Positions 1 to 11,600 of a stretch of 64,000 nt of DNA are shown piece by piece. Origin of the DNA: Neurospora intermedia. Taxonomy: Eukaryota; Ascomycota; Sordariomycetes; Sordariales; Sordariaceae. The number at the start of each line of letters is the position of its first letter. Within the stretch, counting starts at the first letter, position 1. The translations under genes were made by a program, and so were the position numbers. A model generated the notes under the pieces. The model did not search any database. It was given only the letters and a program-made list of their open reading frames with translations, and had not been told where the DNA came from. The stretch covers positions 1-64,000 of the forward strand of contig BTPP01000008.1 in the NCBI GenBank assembly GCA_037102815.1, written 5' to 3'.

Positions 1-1137
1 TCTGGTCCTTGTTGTCCCGCTGGGTCGTCAAGTTGCACGCTTTGAGGTTGTCTGCTGTCTTGAGGCAGGATTTGGGAATGCCGGTGGTCCGCTTTACGCA
101 GGGGCGGTTGTCATAGTCGGGGTTGTCGTTGATTCGACCTCTAACGGCGCGTGTCGTCCAGCACGTACGGGCGCCGCGGGTGAATCCTGAGCACCGGGCG
201 GTGGGTTGTTCAAGGGCCTTTGCCCGATCCAACCATTTGCGGGTTACGGAACCTACGACGTATAGGACGTCCAGCTTGTGAGCGTGGTGCATGTGCTTGC
301 TCGTAGCCAACAATGCCAGGCCGAAGAAGGTTACGAAGAAGAAGAGGAAGAGAACGATGACGAGAGGGGTAGGGTCGATTGACAGTTGTTGCTGCTCGGG
401 GACGTTACTGGGCCACGGAACGGGGAACAGTCTTTGGTTGGTTGGAGTTGTTGACTGGAGAAGATCAGTGACTGATCGTTAAAAGAACAGGTTTCGCATG
501 GAGGAAGGGTGTTTTACTTACAACCACAGCGTTGTGAATGAATGTGCCCGGCATGCCTGGGATGGAACATATATGGCATGCAGTTCTGAGGGATCATGCC
601 ATTCATGCCAGGCATACCGGACATTTCCATCCAACACCTACTCCAGTCCGTCATGGCTTGCTGCTGGGTTTGTTGGGCCTTCTGTTGCATGGCCCCGCAG
701 AACCAGGAACATGAACGTTGGCAGCGTGAGGAGCCACATCATGGTGTTGGTGGTCTATTTCTGTCAGTATCGTTTCATATTTCCATCACAAACTAGGGTT
801 GCCGGCGGAGAAGGAGCCCGGATCATCGATCTTGAGGGCAGAAGGAGAAGATCATGAAGATCGTGAAGATGACGGGAGAAATGCCGTGATGAAAGGAGAG
901 TGAAGTTGGAAGCTAATGATGACGAATTTAACTCACATCGGGAGCAACGGTGAGCTCGGCGAACAAATCACAGTCAGCCCAGACAAGGAGCTTGAAGATG
1001 AGGGTGGCAACCAGGGCGATGCCAGGCGAGGGTGAGATGGCGTCGATGGCGTCGACGATGCCGGCAGCAGTGAAGATGCTACTGCCAACGATAGGCGGCG
1101 ACAATGATCTTGTCCACCTTGCTGGTTTACGACTTGC
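1..1137 (-). pseudogene. Candidate membrane-protein gene, partial, frame-disrupted
   Basis: I do not recognise the family. On the minus strand three blocks look like exons. Block 1 (1137 down to 937) has no ATG; it reads a hydrophobic stretch including GIALVATLIFKLLVWADC and ends at donor GTGAGT (936-931). Block 2 (754-522) follows a TACTGAC branch point and AG, gives a second hydrophobic segment (MMWLLTLPTFMFLVL) and then a Met/Gln-rich stretch (MSGMPGMNGMIPQ), ending at donor GTAAGT (521-516). Block 3 (from about 471 to the window edge) is open throughout and holds a third membrane segment (TPLVIVLFLFFFVTFFGL). Within block 2 the frame changes at a GGGG run (693-696); three Gs would keep it open. 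The start, the 3' end and the G-run are unresolved, so it may be a pseudogene or a real gene with an assembly error. Part of block 3 is duplicated at 24 kb. Confidence 0.42.
281..374 (-). repeat. 93-bp block shared with 24025-24117
   Basis: The minus strand here and the plus strand at 24025-24117 agree at roughly 88-90% by eye. A second short match follows in the same order: 146-173 here, about 24124-24154 there, both carrying ACGTGCTGGACGACA. Between the two matches the left-edge copy has about 105 extra bases. Here the block encodes a membrane segment on the minus strand. Confidence 0.75.
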
Positions 1138-2898
1138 TTATTGAAGGAGAGGAAGAAGTAACAGCGAGTAAACTGCGTGGAAAGAAGAACGAGGCGGGCT
1201 ACTCGAGAGTCTATTATGTGAGAAAGGGAAGAAGGGAAGAGGAGATAGGTGGAACGAGACGACTGGAGAAATTGTGCTGGTGTAGAAGAAAGAATCAGTG
1301 CGGGGCTTAGGGCTGTGTTTGAGCTCAGAACCCCCTCGGCTGAGAAAGAAAAAGGGAGTTGTTGTTGCCTAGAGGTAGTCAACGTGCGTTCGAACTGCAG
1401 TCTGGCTTTTTGGTGACGCGTTGCACGGCTCTACAGTCCTCAGATGTAGAGCAAGGCCAGTGGCAGTCAGGGATCGAAGGTGGAGGGGTTCAATCTAGTC
1501 ACAGAGTTCACGGGCAACAAGATTGTGGCTGTGCTGCCTGCTTGTCGGATGAGTAGAGGTATGGATTGCTCCAGAGGGCACATAGGAGGCTGGGCCATTC
1601 CGTCTGATATCAAGTCCAGCAGGTGACCTCTTCCAGGGCGGTTCTTGGGTGCATGTGGGATTACCTAACCTTCCACTTTCAATCCCTCCAGGAAAAGGAC
1701 GCAACGCAGAGAACCTCATTTCCTTGGAGGAAGGAATGGCGACAAGCACCAGACACGTGAGGTGGATGGAGGTACTCTTCCAGATTTCCTACCTGATAGC
1801 CCAGCAAGCCCTATCTGGTTTGGGAAGAACACTGTGAACTTCAAATTTGTATACCTTATCTGCACGAACTGATCAGTGAGCTCATTTGATGTGTTCACTG
1901 CCTGGGTAGAGGAATAAGTAGAGGTAGACAGGTAGAGGACTGGAAGCAAACCGGGAGTAGAGCCAGACACTTGAGTTTCTTGAGCGGGCAGAATAAACGA
2001 CTGGCTTCTCATTCAGACTTGAAGCAAGGAACATCAGGCTACAGGCCGGGTTTCCTATTTTATGCTCGATCCTCTGGGAGCTGAAATTGTGAGGCCAAAA
2101 AAAAGACGAAAATCGACTCACCCTTTATTACCTTCAATGGGAGCAAGTCGTCCGTGACATGACATACTCGAGTGTAACAGCAGTTCGTCGACATAAAGCT
2201 CACACCCTGAGCACGGAGATATGCTTGCCTATAGGTAAGATTACCTAGTCAGAATGCATGCTTGGTCCCCAGTTGAATGCAGTGATTTCCTCCTTGTTGA
2301 CCGTCAGGAATGTGCCTGGGTATATGTGGTTGTGTACGTCCGTCCGAAACCAACCTCCTCCATCTTGACGTCTTGGACAGTTCAGGCCATGGCCGCAAAG
2401 AGGCCTCCATGAGATCAATATTGAGTCTGTCAAGTAAAGCCCGGCATTGGCACAGACGGGACCGAAGCTCTTGCCCAAGTAAGGCCGATTTCGGATTGGC
2501 GGATCTGATGCCTCAAGGCATATGCTTTTGCAGTCGAGAATAGTTTTGAAATGCCGATATTGTATGCTCAAGGGCGGAATGGTTGAGTTATATCCCACGT
2601 TGTGTGCCAGTATGAGTGCAAACGCGGAAGTTGCGAAGCTTTATCCACACTGATCAACCGTGGTAGAATTGCAAATATAGAGGTCCACTATTGTTTATTC
2701 CGGATACTGCATGCAGACCCAGCAATCCAACAACACCAAACGAGAGGATATGAGATGCATTCTTAAAAGGTAAAGTTTTCAAAAGGAAGCTTCATAGGCC
2801 ACAATTCTACTACGGCATTGTCAAAAAGGTTGTAGACAGCTGTACGGCAAAGAATCGCAAAGATTCAAAAGGCAAAAAAAGAAGGATGAAAATCAAGC
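1138..2898. other. Spacer, no supported gene
   Basis: Only short ORFs without ATG starts, domains or credible splice structure occur here. The stretch just above 1137 is pyrimidine-rich on the minus strand, as expected for a 5' UTR of the left-edge gene. It carries three TAGAGGTA octamers (1370, 1554, 1919). Confidence 0.6.
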
Positions 2899-2987
2899 CG
2901 CCCACGGCGAGACTCGAACTCGCAACATTCAGATCACTTCACTTGTTCGTAAAAGTCTGACGCGCTAACCAATTGCGCCACGCGGGC
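2899..2987 (-). tRNA. tRNA-Lys(UUU) with 15-nt intron
   Basis: Minus-strand cloverleaf. The 7-bp acceptor stem pairs GCCCGCG (2987-2981) with CGTGGGC (2906-2900), with one G-T pair. The D arm reads GCGCAATTGGTTAGCGC, the T loop GTTCGAGTC, and the discriminator is G at 2899. The anticodon stem TCAGA/TCTGA (2960-2956 and 2933-2929) encloses loop C-T-TTT-A. The anticodon TTT is at 2953-2951. A 15-nt intron (2949-2935) follows base 37, the canonical position for nuclear tRNA introns. The body resembles tRNA-Arg(UCU) in places, but the anticodon position reads UUU. Confidence 0.9.
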
Positions 2988-4685
2988 TTGACTTTGCTAG
3001 GTTGAAAAAATGACGCCGTTCATCTCACTATAAGGCACAAGACGTCATTGTCTTTTCCCCCTTGTTGGCTTTCCTGGCAAAGCCAAACCCTGCGTGCATC
3101 CTAATCCATGATAAAGCCTGCAGGCCGCGTGCAGTGCCGGTTGGCTGCTGAATTTCTTTGTCTTTTACTCACTGTGTTTGCAAGGTTTGCAATACGGTGT
3201 TGCAGCATCAATCCCTGGTGGTTGAATGACTGGGTGCCCGCCGGCGGGTGAGGTAGTGTAGTGGCAGGCACCAGCCAGCCCTCGGGCGGGAATGCATTCA
3301 TGTCGTTGTCAGGCCAGTGGGTGGAGTATGATTGCAGGATGGTTTCCTGTGCAGCCATGCTGCAAAAGACGCCGAACACCGCCCGTCGGATCGTCAAGGT
3401 CATTTTTGGACGAGTTTCCACATGTGCAAAATGTGAACAAATTTTCAATGCCTATTTGTGAGCTTCCCCTCCATCCCGACAGTGACGAAGAACACGGATT
3501 GGGAAAAAGCCGGAGGCGGGGAGAGCTCTAAAATCATCACCGTCATCCCTGTGCACTTCCTTTTTCATGGATCTTGTAGGCATAACAATCTTGCCGACCA
3601 ACAAAACAAAACAAAACAACAACAAACAACGAAAACAAAGGGGCACGAAGGCCATCCGGCCGGCAATGCGCGACAAGCGACGAGCGGAGGGCGGAGGGCG
3701 GAAGGCGGAAGGCGGAGAACAAAATCAGCAAAACAAGGGTTCGGTGGGAGTTGAATTGGGCCCCTGGAATCCCGCGTGAAATCGGATGGATCAGATGAGG
3801 AGTCCTCACTGGACGCTCACGACAGTTGGGTTGCGCCCGTTTTGCGGGTCCTCCCTTCTGTCGCTCGGCTTTCCAAATTCGAACAAACCGAACCGCTTGG
3901 CCGGCAACTCGTTGAAAGTGGGTGAGCGTGCGACAAAAGCTTCGCAAGCACAGTGCAACCGCGAAGATCAGGGTCAAGTTGCGCAATTGTGTCCATGTCC
4001 GTGTCCGGCCTGACCAAGAACTGGAAGATAAACAGGACCCTGAAAAACACAAAAATCTTGTCCATGTCGTGGCACTATGCCTGGCCCGTGATAACCCAAA
4101 CCGTCTATCCATGCCAACGGCCGGCTTCTTGTCACCATGATCCTCTTTTATATATATTTTTTTATAAATTTTTTTTTAAATTTTTTTTTTTTTTTGAAAA
4201 GATTCAAAAATGAAAGGTCTTTCCATCTTGAAATCAACGTCGAGCGGCGCAAGCTTATCATTGCGAAGAACTCTTACCCTGGCGCTACGACCGTATTATC
4301 GAACACCCAAAGACCTGCGCCTCATAACATAATTAAGGCTTCTCATCCAGGTAAGAAGCTGAACCCTTCCTTTCGAGTTTCGATAATTAACCTTGCATGG
4401 ACACTGGCTTCGAGTTTGATTGTGTCGGTATTCTTGAACAAACGGAAGTTTCCTATTTACACAACCCCCATCTCTTCCTCTTCCACGTCGTAATGATAAC
4501 AAGCCAACTTGGCCCAAAATAGACAGACGAGACTCCGGACAACGCCATAGTGTAATGCTTCCCCAAGTCCATGTCCAGTAACCAAGCTCGTCGGCCAAGT
4601 GGTCGTTGCCTTGGCCAATGTATAGTGCATAATTCCCCAATAATATTTTCCATGCCACCCCAGAGCGAGTCGCGTATAAATGGTA
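2988..4685. other. Spacer with T-rich tract
   Basis: No ORF here has a domain or splice support. A T-rich stretch at 4140-4200 alternates T runs with short A runs. The 7-bp tandem repeat at 3684-3718 lies here. Confidence 0.6.
3684..3718. repeat. Tandem 7-bp repeat, five units
   Basis: The units are GCGGAGG, GCGGAGG, GCGGAAG, GCGGAAG and GCGGAGA, end to end. It is an ordinary minisatellite with no gene attached. Confidence 0.9.
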
Positions 4686-5148
4686 TCAAACTCTTAACCC
4701 ATGTGAGGCAAAGGCGACTCGCAAAAAGAACAAAGAAAGAGAAGTTGAAAAGAACCCAAAACCCATGGTAGACGCCAATGGTTGAAACAACGGATAATGC
4801 GTAGGATCCGAATGCTCCACGGTCAAAGCCGTGCAGACGTCATCCAGACCCTGAGCCGTTTGCGTCGTCGGAGAAAGAAAATCCGAGTCGGGAAAGAACC
4901 GACGCGTGCCGTCTTGAATCGAGTGCTTATGCAGGCACAACGGAACCTTCTCTTTCTGAAGATACACTCCGAGAGAATGGCCAAAAGATTCCGCGTTCTT
5001 GAGATCCACCAAGTCGGTATAAACGCTCGCCGCTTTTCCATATAGCCCCCCCCCTGCTGGCAAATTCGAGTCGGATCATGTCGTAAGGCATCATAGCCTG
5101 AATTAGGTCCGTTCTTTTTGATGAAGCCATGTGCTTCGTGTCGAACAT
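4686..5148 (-). CDS. Candidate ORF split by a G9 tract
   Basis: I do not recognise it. From the ATG at 5148 the minus strand reads a protein-like segment (MFDTKHMASSKRTDLIQAMM and on) to a run of nine Gs (plus-strand C9, 5046-5054). Beyond the run that frame soon becomes arginine-rich and stops. The next frame instead continues with protein-like sequence (LYGKAASVYTDLVDLKNAES, then LGVYLQKEKVPLCLHKHS) to a stop at 4686. With eight Gs the two halves would form one 153-residue ORF ending in a hydrophobic tail. The ATG lies only 49 nt below the SCOC-like stop codon on the same strand, so it may sit in that gene's 3' UTR. It may be a real small gene with a homopolymer error, a strain-specific frameshift, or chance. 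Confidence 0.35.
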
Positions 5149-5197
5149 TGTTCGTCATCCCAGCTAAACAAACGTAGGTAAAGATGCTCGACGTCTT

Positions 5198-5757
5198 TCA
5201 TTTCTTGGGTCGGCTGCTGGGCGCTGTGATCTTGCTAGTGCTCATAAGATCACCAATGTACTTTTGCAGGAACTTGTTATTGTTGTCGAGCTTGTTGTGT
5301 TCCTCTTTGACAGCCTCGATACGGTGGAAGAGGGCCAACAGCGAGTCCTGAAGCGCCTTGGCGTGCCTGTCATCTACAGTTAGCATACCTACCATCCATG
5401 ACTGTGCGAGCGCCGTCATCGGCAGCCGTCATTGGCAGGAAGAACTCACCTTTGCAACTCTTCTCTTGCCTCCTTGCTCAGCATTTCAAGGTCCTGGCTC
5501 GTTCTCCTCGGGCTCATGGCCCTCACGTCGTCAGGCCCAAGCGTCATCTCGACCGGGCCAACCTCAATAGAGTCGCGCGGTACGATCATAGTCCCACTAC
5601 TCTTTCGGCTCGGCAATCGTGGTCGTACCGGGACTGGAGCATGGATGACTGGCTGCTCTTGCTGGTCATGTTGCTGATCGTCGGACGCCCCGGATGATGA
5701 ATCTGACCACTCCATGCCGGATACCTTGCCCATGTGATTGTCCTCCATCATTGTCAA
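5198..5757 (-). CDS. SCOC-like short coiled-coil protein
   Basis: Two exons: 5757-5450 and 5366-5198, joined across an 83-bp intron (donor GTGAGT, acceptor ATGACAG). They give 158 residues. The first two thirds are polar and Ser/Pro-rich. The last ~55 residues form a coiled coil of the short coiled-coil (SCOC) family: LQDSLLALFHRIEAVKEEHN, then LDNNNKFLQKYIGDLMSTSK and a basic tail. The human family member binds the Golgi GTPase ARL1 and has been linked to autophagy; a Golgi or trafficking role is inferred from family only. The conserved helix is carried almost entirely by exon 2, which supports the splice. The identity rests on the C-terminal motif. Confidence 0.85.
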
Positions 5758-7963
5758 TTACGAGTCCACGGCGGGCAGTAGTCCTGAAATAGTCGTGATA
5801 TCGCTGCGACCGGAAAGGGTCACAGGAGAGGTGTGTCGGTATGGATGGGACGAAAGTGTCCGCCTGTGGAGCGATTCCCTCTTGCGTCCGTCCTCTTGGT
5901 AAGGCGGTATCTATTTCTTTTTTTTTCTTTTCTTTTTTTGCCACCAACGTGTCGTCCCGTGTGTCCAAATCAAAATGGACTGCTGTGAATGCGAATGGTG
6001 TCGCAAAGATAGAGTGTTCAAGGGGTAAAGGCGCTTTTTTTCCGAGCGAGCAAGCGATCGTAGGCACCCAAAAAAGGGGGGAGGGGGGAAACTGGAAAAG
6101 GCTGCACGGGGCAGCAGCGAGGAAGCTAAAGCGTGGGTCGTGGGCCCGTGGGCTAAGTGGTCGAGGGTTGCCTTATGCAGAGGACGGGCTGGGCCGAAAC
6201 AGAACCGACGACGTCAGGATATCGAAAGGTACCCTACCCTCTACTTTTTTTTTTTGTATAGGTAATAGGCAAAAGTCGGGGGGAAGTGGTGTAGTGATGA
6301 GAAAGACCCTAGTCGTTTGTTTTGGCCAAGACGTTTGCGGAGAGGTGTAGACGAGGAAGCTAGAGAAGGCGTAGTGTGAGCGCCGGGCCTGAGAGGGTCG
6401 CGGTGCAGTGCAGTGCAGTGCTACGTTCGCGCGATGAAAGACGAAATATGGAATGGGCAGGCAAAGAGGTTGCCAGCTGGTGGGTAGGTTGGTGGGTGTG
6501 CGGGATAATATGACAGGCTGAAAGACTTGAAGGTGGTGTACCAACCCTTGAGATAGCGAGCACCGACTGCTACGCGGTGATGTGAAGGCTCTTGTGTTTC
6601 TGAGCTGGGACCCTGGACTGAGGCTCGCGTGGTGCTTGGTTTTGACCTTCTTTGCCCTTCTCTGCGGTTGTCCGAAATTATGCTGGCAGGATGCTGGGAT
6701 GGGTCGATGGGACAACCCTGGAATTGGTGGGTTTGGTGGCAGAACAAGAACTGAACAGGATCAAATTCGCAGACTGGGACGAAATGCAGACCTGAAAGGC
6801 CAGAGGGTCTGGAGGGTGAGGTGGACAGCGAAAAGACGGAGCAAAAGGAGGAATGGAGGCGGCGAGTGGACCCCTTGCTGGGTGGTCGACGGGGGCTGGT
6901 CAGGAGACGGCCTTGGACCTGTTTTTCTGCCGCGATCAGCGAGCTGTGCCTTGCCAACTTTGGGAGAGCTTTTTAACTGGCTGCAAAGGGCTGCTGTTCG
7001 GTGTGGTCACAAGAGCGACTGGAGAAGCTGTGTTGTGGCAGCTCGCTGGGGCAAGCCGCTCGTCGATCGGAGACCGGAGGGAGTGATGGGAAAACCACAG
7101 CATTTCAGAGATCGAAGGGCAGTTTTGTGGTTGACGATGCGCCCCCCTGGGCCAAGCCCGACGGCAAGCAAAAAAATGAAATAAAATAAAAGGATTGGCA
7201 GCGACCACCGTAAGCCTGCGGCAAGCCCTCTCACACCGCGACACTGCCCGGTGCACCACAACGCAAATAGGTAGTGTACGCCAACATACCTTTTTCCTTG
7301 TCGCCTTTCTCTTGCGTTTTTGTTTCCGGGCGCCTGTGCTCCCACTGTGCGGCGTCGTCTATTTCTTTGGAAAACCTGGGGCGCTGAACCGAGGAAGTGA
7401 AAGACGGGGAGATGCGGCGTGTTTTACGTGTACGCGAGCGAGCGAGTTGGGGGTCTCTCCGACACTGTAGAGCAGGACGACAGACGGCGACTCGTATACT
7501 GCTACTTTGACAAATGAAAAATAAAAAAGGGTATATCTCTTCTACACCGTTCCACAGAAGAGAATGAATCAATGGTGGTGAAGAGGCAGCAATCAATTAT
7601 GGGAACCGCATCAGTGGGGGAGGCTGAGATTTGGGTGCAGATATTTTGGGTTTTGTGATTGTGGTGGTCGCCAAGGGAACGTGTGCCAGCCAGCCAGCCA
7701 GCGGGCAGAGGCTGCTTGCTGTCCCGGTGGGCACCGGGCTGTCCCCTCCCAACTGAAGTCGAAGTGAAGGAAGAGGAGGGACGTGGAACGTAAACGTGGG
7801 AGCCCTGGGAAGAGGGGAGCCCGGGCCCCTGGGCGCAACGATGCCGTGGCTTGGACGGGACCACAAGGACCTTCCTTCTCTTTCGACTTTGCAAAATTTG
7901 TTTTTCATTTCCCCTCTGGGCCGACTTCCACGCCCCTTCCCTTTTGAGCGTTCGTCTCCACCT
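5758..7963. other. Upstream spacer of the SCOC-like gene
   Basis: The longest ORFs here (about 6582-7184 plus, 6173-6715 minus) start at GTG or TTG, lack domains and overlap each other antisense. I accept none. A GCCA tetranucleotide run lies near 7680. Confidence 0.55.
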
Positions 7964-8685
7964 CCCTGCAGGGAAGAGGGGGTCAAATAACAGGGTGCTC
8001 AACGGCTTGCCCAAAGTCAGATTAGGCCTCTAACAGGAAGTCAGGAAATATACGCCTGTACATGTACTGTTCGTCTAATAGCAAATTCCATCCAACGGCC
8101 GTTGAGAGAAAAGGTCCGTTGTAGTTCCGTTGTAAAGGCTTTTCTAAGGAAGAAAAAAAGAATTTTTCTTTTTCTTCTTCCAATGCCATCCTTCTTCCAA
8201 TATCATCCTTCTCCAAGGTCCAAGGTCTTCTCCAAGGCCTGAGCTTACAATGCATCATCTTCAATAGTACTAAGAAAGAATAGATAGAAATAACATGGTC
8301 ACGATTCGAATTGGAGGTCTACAGAATATTTTCAACTACTACTACCACTATGGCATACTATGAATATTCACGCGTGTGCGTGTGCATGCGCGAAGTGTGG
8401 AAAAGTATAGTTTATATTGTGGTTTTGTCGTTGAAGAGGAAGGAGCGACGGTAAAATTGGAAAGAGAGGGAAAGAAAAGTAGGAAGAACAATGGCTAAAA
8501 AAATGAATAGAACGGAATAGAATGCCAACTTTCCTTCAAAGCTATAAAAAGACGAACCTAATTTTGCAGCTTAAACAGATGTTCTAGAGAAAGATACTGT
8601 ACAATATAGTTGAAAAGAAAAGCAGCTGTTAATAGCTTAACATCTTATTTTGGCCCTGTTATTTGACCCCCCCTTCCCTCCAGGG
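7964..8685. mobile_element. MITE-like element with 32-bp TIRs
   Basis: The ends 7964-7995 and 8654-8685 are inverted copies matching at 30 of 32 bases; the terminal sequence runs CCCTGCAGGGAAG and continues to GGTCAAATAACAGGG. The 722-bp element has no ORF worth noting and an AT-richer interior, so it would be non-autonomous. Flanks CTCCACCT and CTGCTTGC are only a weak candidate target duplication, so the superfamily and exact ends stay open. Confidence 0.65.
8369..8392. other. 24-bp alternating pyrimidine-purine tract
   Basis: Every dinucleotide step from 8369 is CA, CG or TG without a break. Such runs can adopt Z-DNA. It lies inside the MITE-like element. Confidence 0.7.
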
Positions 8686-11600
8686 CTGCTTGCAGGGCCC
8701 GCCTTCACCAATCCCTGAGCCCGGAGTGTTGAGCGAGGTGCTTTCCGAAAAGGGGAGTTACGATAGTCTTGTGAGGGAGTGTCACTCCTTCCATGGAGAC
8801 CTTCCAGAATGCATTGTTCACCAGTTTGGACCTGGCAGCGGTTGTCCAAGCAGGTAAGTATCGATCGAGCTGATGGGGGGAGGGCGCAGCCAAAGACACT
8901 CTTGCAGTGGCATGGAATGCAAGGATATCGTCGGATCGAACTGATCGATTTGGCATTTCGCATCATCCCATGACATGTTCATTATGCCCTTACGGCAACG
9001 GCGTTGATGAGGCACTCGCAGGAGTCAGGTACAGAGGCAAATTGAAGGTAATGGTCATTGCGTACAGTACACAGTACACGAGGTATCAAACAGGTGGTAG
9101 CGGCGGCGGCAGCAGCCACATCTCGGCTCCATGAGGGAGGGACGTGTGGGTCTCACGAGCTGGTCTGGTACTAGTGTACATCTGGGTTGCATGGTCGAAA
9201 ACCTCAGGCGGCCCCGTGGTGGGGAAACTGGGATAGTGAAAAAGAACGAACGATGGAGAAGTTGAAACCGAAACAAATTGGCACAAGCGGCAAGTCGCGT
9301 CGTCGTCGTTCACTCATCTTTCTGGTTAGGCTTCCCAATAATGGGACCTCCTACTGACACGAGCTCTGGGTCACTGCTTCTCAGATTGCCGATCGGCATC
9401 GGTGACGCCACAGTGTGCCAATCTGATTGGCTCGTTCCTTCTCCGCAAACGACGGATTTTCTCAGCGTCAGACTCACTAACGAAGTACCTGGTACTTAAC
9501 GGGCACTCACAACAGTGGCCTGGTGCTGTGACTGAACGGGTCGCAACGAACAGCGGCAATCGGAGTCTTTCAACGAACCTGATATTTACAGATGATATGC
9601 CCTGTAGATAATTGCAAAGATCTCGGGCATCATGGAGCAAAGTCTCACAGTCCCGCTTTACGCTCGATAGGTTTTGGCATTCCATTAGGTAGTGGTCCTA
9701 GTGTACACTAAATTACAGAATTGCGAATTCGGGCACCAGGTTGCCCGGGTCCCGGGTGCCCGTTTACGCCTAGGCAAGGGGCTAATTTGTGCCTACTTGC
9801 TGAGGCTTGGATTTGTTGGGTCTGGTAGTAGTGTACATAGTATGTACATGGAACTCAGTTACAGGGCATCTCTTACTGTACGTTCCGCTTTGTCCCCTTC
9901 TCGTGTCACACAATGATGAAATGGCTGCACTGTTTGATATCCGTCCGTCCAACCACCATCCGGGCCTCTTCCTCGACCCCGCCCGTCCCTTGTCCTTTCC
10001 TATCTCGCTGTCACTCTTGCACTGCGTTTTTCTCTCAGGCCCGGTCCGCGGTTAGGTATGTACACAGGTACAACAAACCCTCGGTGCTCTGGCTGCAGCA
10101 GCCTCTCCCAGGTAAGTACAGTGAGTACCGTAGGTACATGTATCTTGTTTTTCGCTACGGGCTTCCCGGAGAACTGTCCACCCTAAACTTACGGGTAGTT
10201 GTAGTGCATCACATAACGACATGGCACGGTGTTACACCCAATCAAACAAAATAAAGAAGATATCAGCAAAGCGCAGATTCTGCAGGCCACCTGCCCTTGT
10301 TGTTTGCGCAAAGTGCTGCCAATGGAGATAAAACTCCCTTAAACTAGGTACTCTCAAGGCGGTTAGTTTGGCAACTTCCACCAGGCCATCTTCCCGTGAG
10401 CCCGAACCCCAAACCACGCGATAAGGCTCGGGAACAATTAAAATCAGCGCCCTTTCTTCCACCGCCGGCTTGTCCATGTCTTCTGTTTTCTCAATGGCTC
10501 GACTGACAGCTTCAGGCTCTTCCTTATCTGCCCACGTCCCATCACGTCCGACCGCCAACAGACCCCGAGTCGATACACCGGAATCAGCCTGCTTGCTTCG
10601 AAGCAACGAACTACAAGGAACGACAAAAGAGCCATAAGAGCCAGGCAATACAAAGACATAAAGAGAAGGCATGCTACCGGTCCGTACCTCACGGTTTGCT
10701 TGCTCTTGGGTTGCTCCGACCGACCTCAGTCGAAATTGCAGCATTCGAAAGATCTGGCAGCCAAAATGCAAGTCGAAACGCAGATACGTACTGTGTAACT
10801 CAGCGCCAGAACCCCTCCAAAATCTCTCGGGGAAAAGGTCAAATGGGGTGGCTGCCGACACCGACTCATGAACCTCACTGGTTCAACCTCTGTATTGGTC
10901 CCACCCCACTGGGATTTTCTTTCCCGTCTTCACGCCTGATTATTATGTCATGATCGGCGGGGACCCTGTTTCTCTTTACTGGACCTGCCCACTGTGTGGC
11001 CCTTCGCCCATTCTTGACACCTTGTCAGACTGTTGATTTGTCGACTCGACAAAAGACACAGACACCGAGGCATGGAGACTTGCCCCTTTGTTCAGCGGCA
11101 GAGTCCCCTGAAAATAAACATCGAGTCACGACCAGATTTCGATTCCTTTTCGCCTTCTAGTTCTCGGCCTACAAAAGCCCTGCTTCACGGCCCGAGCCTC
11201 GTGTGTGAAAGTCAGGAGTTGAGATCGTCTTTTCAGGGGTCAAACCTTCTTGAGGGCACCATCCAAATGCTTATTATAGCATGTTGTCTGGTCCTATACA
11301 ATTCATCCCTGGTTCGATTGCTAACGCGGTACTTCCAGGGCTTATGAACCACTTTCAGGGTGGCTAGGCGAGACTGCTGGCGTGAATAGCATCCAGTTGG
11401 CCATTGCCCGCTGTAAATGGAGTCAAGCTTTGGTGCATGTGTGCGGGACACAATCGCCTAGCTTTGGAGTGGTTTGGGTCAATGGGAGCTCCGGGATCCT
11501 TGTCTTTTCCCTTGTCTGAGGACGTCGCGAGTCTCGAGCTAACAATCAAACTAGCATTGACCTATACGCTATGCTCCTCGACATTTGTTTCAGAGTTCGC

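Noticed and set aside
2245-2598. 117-codon minus-strand ORF, Cys-containing
   Set aside because: It starts at GTG and matches no small secreted-protein pattern I know.
6582-7184. 200-codon plus-strand ORF
   Set aside because: GTG start, low-complexity Gly/Arg/Trp-rich translation, overlapped antisense by ORFs of similar quality.
10232-10861. 209-codon minus-strand ORF
   Set aside because: It opens with GTG, has no ATG in a sensible place, no domain and an arginine-rich, random-looking composition.
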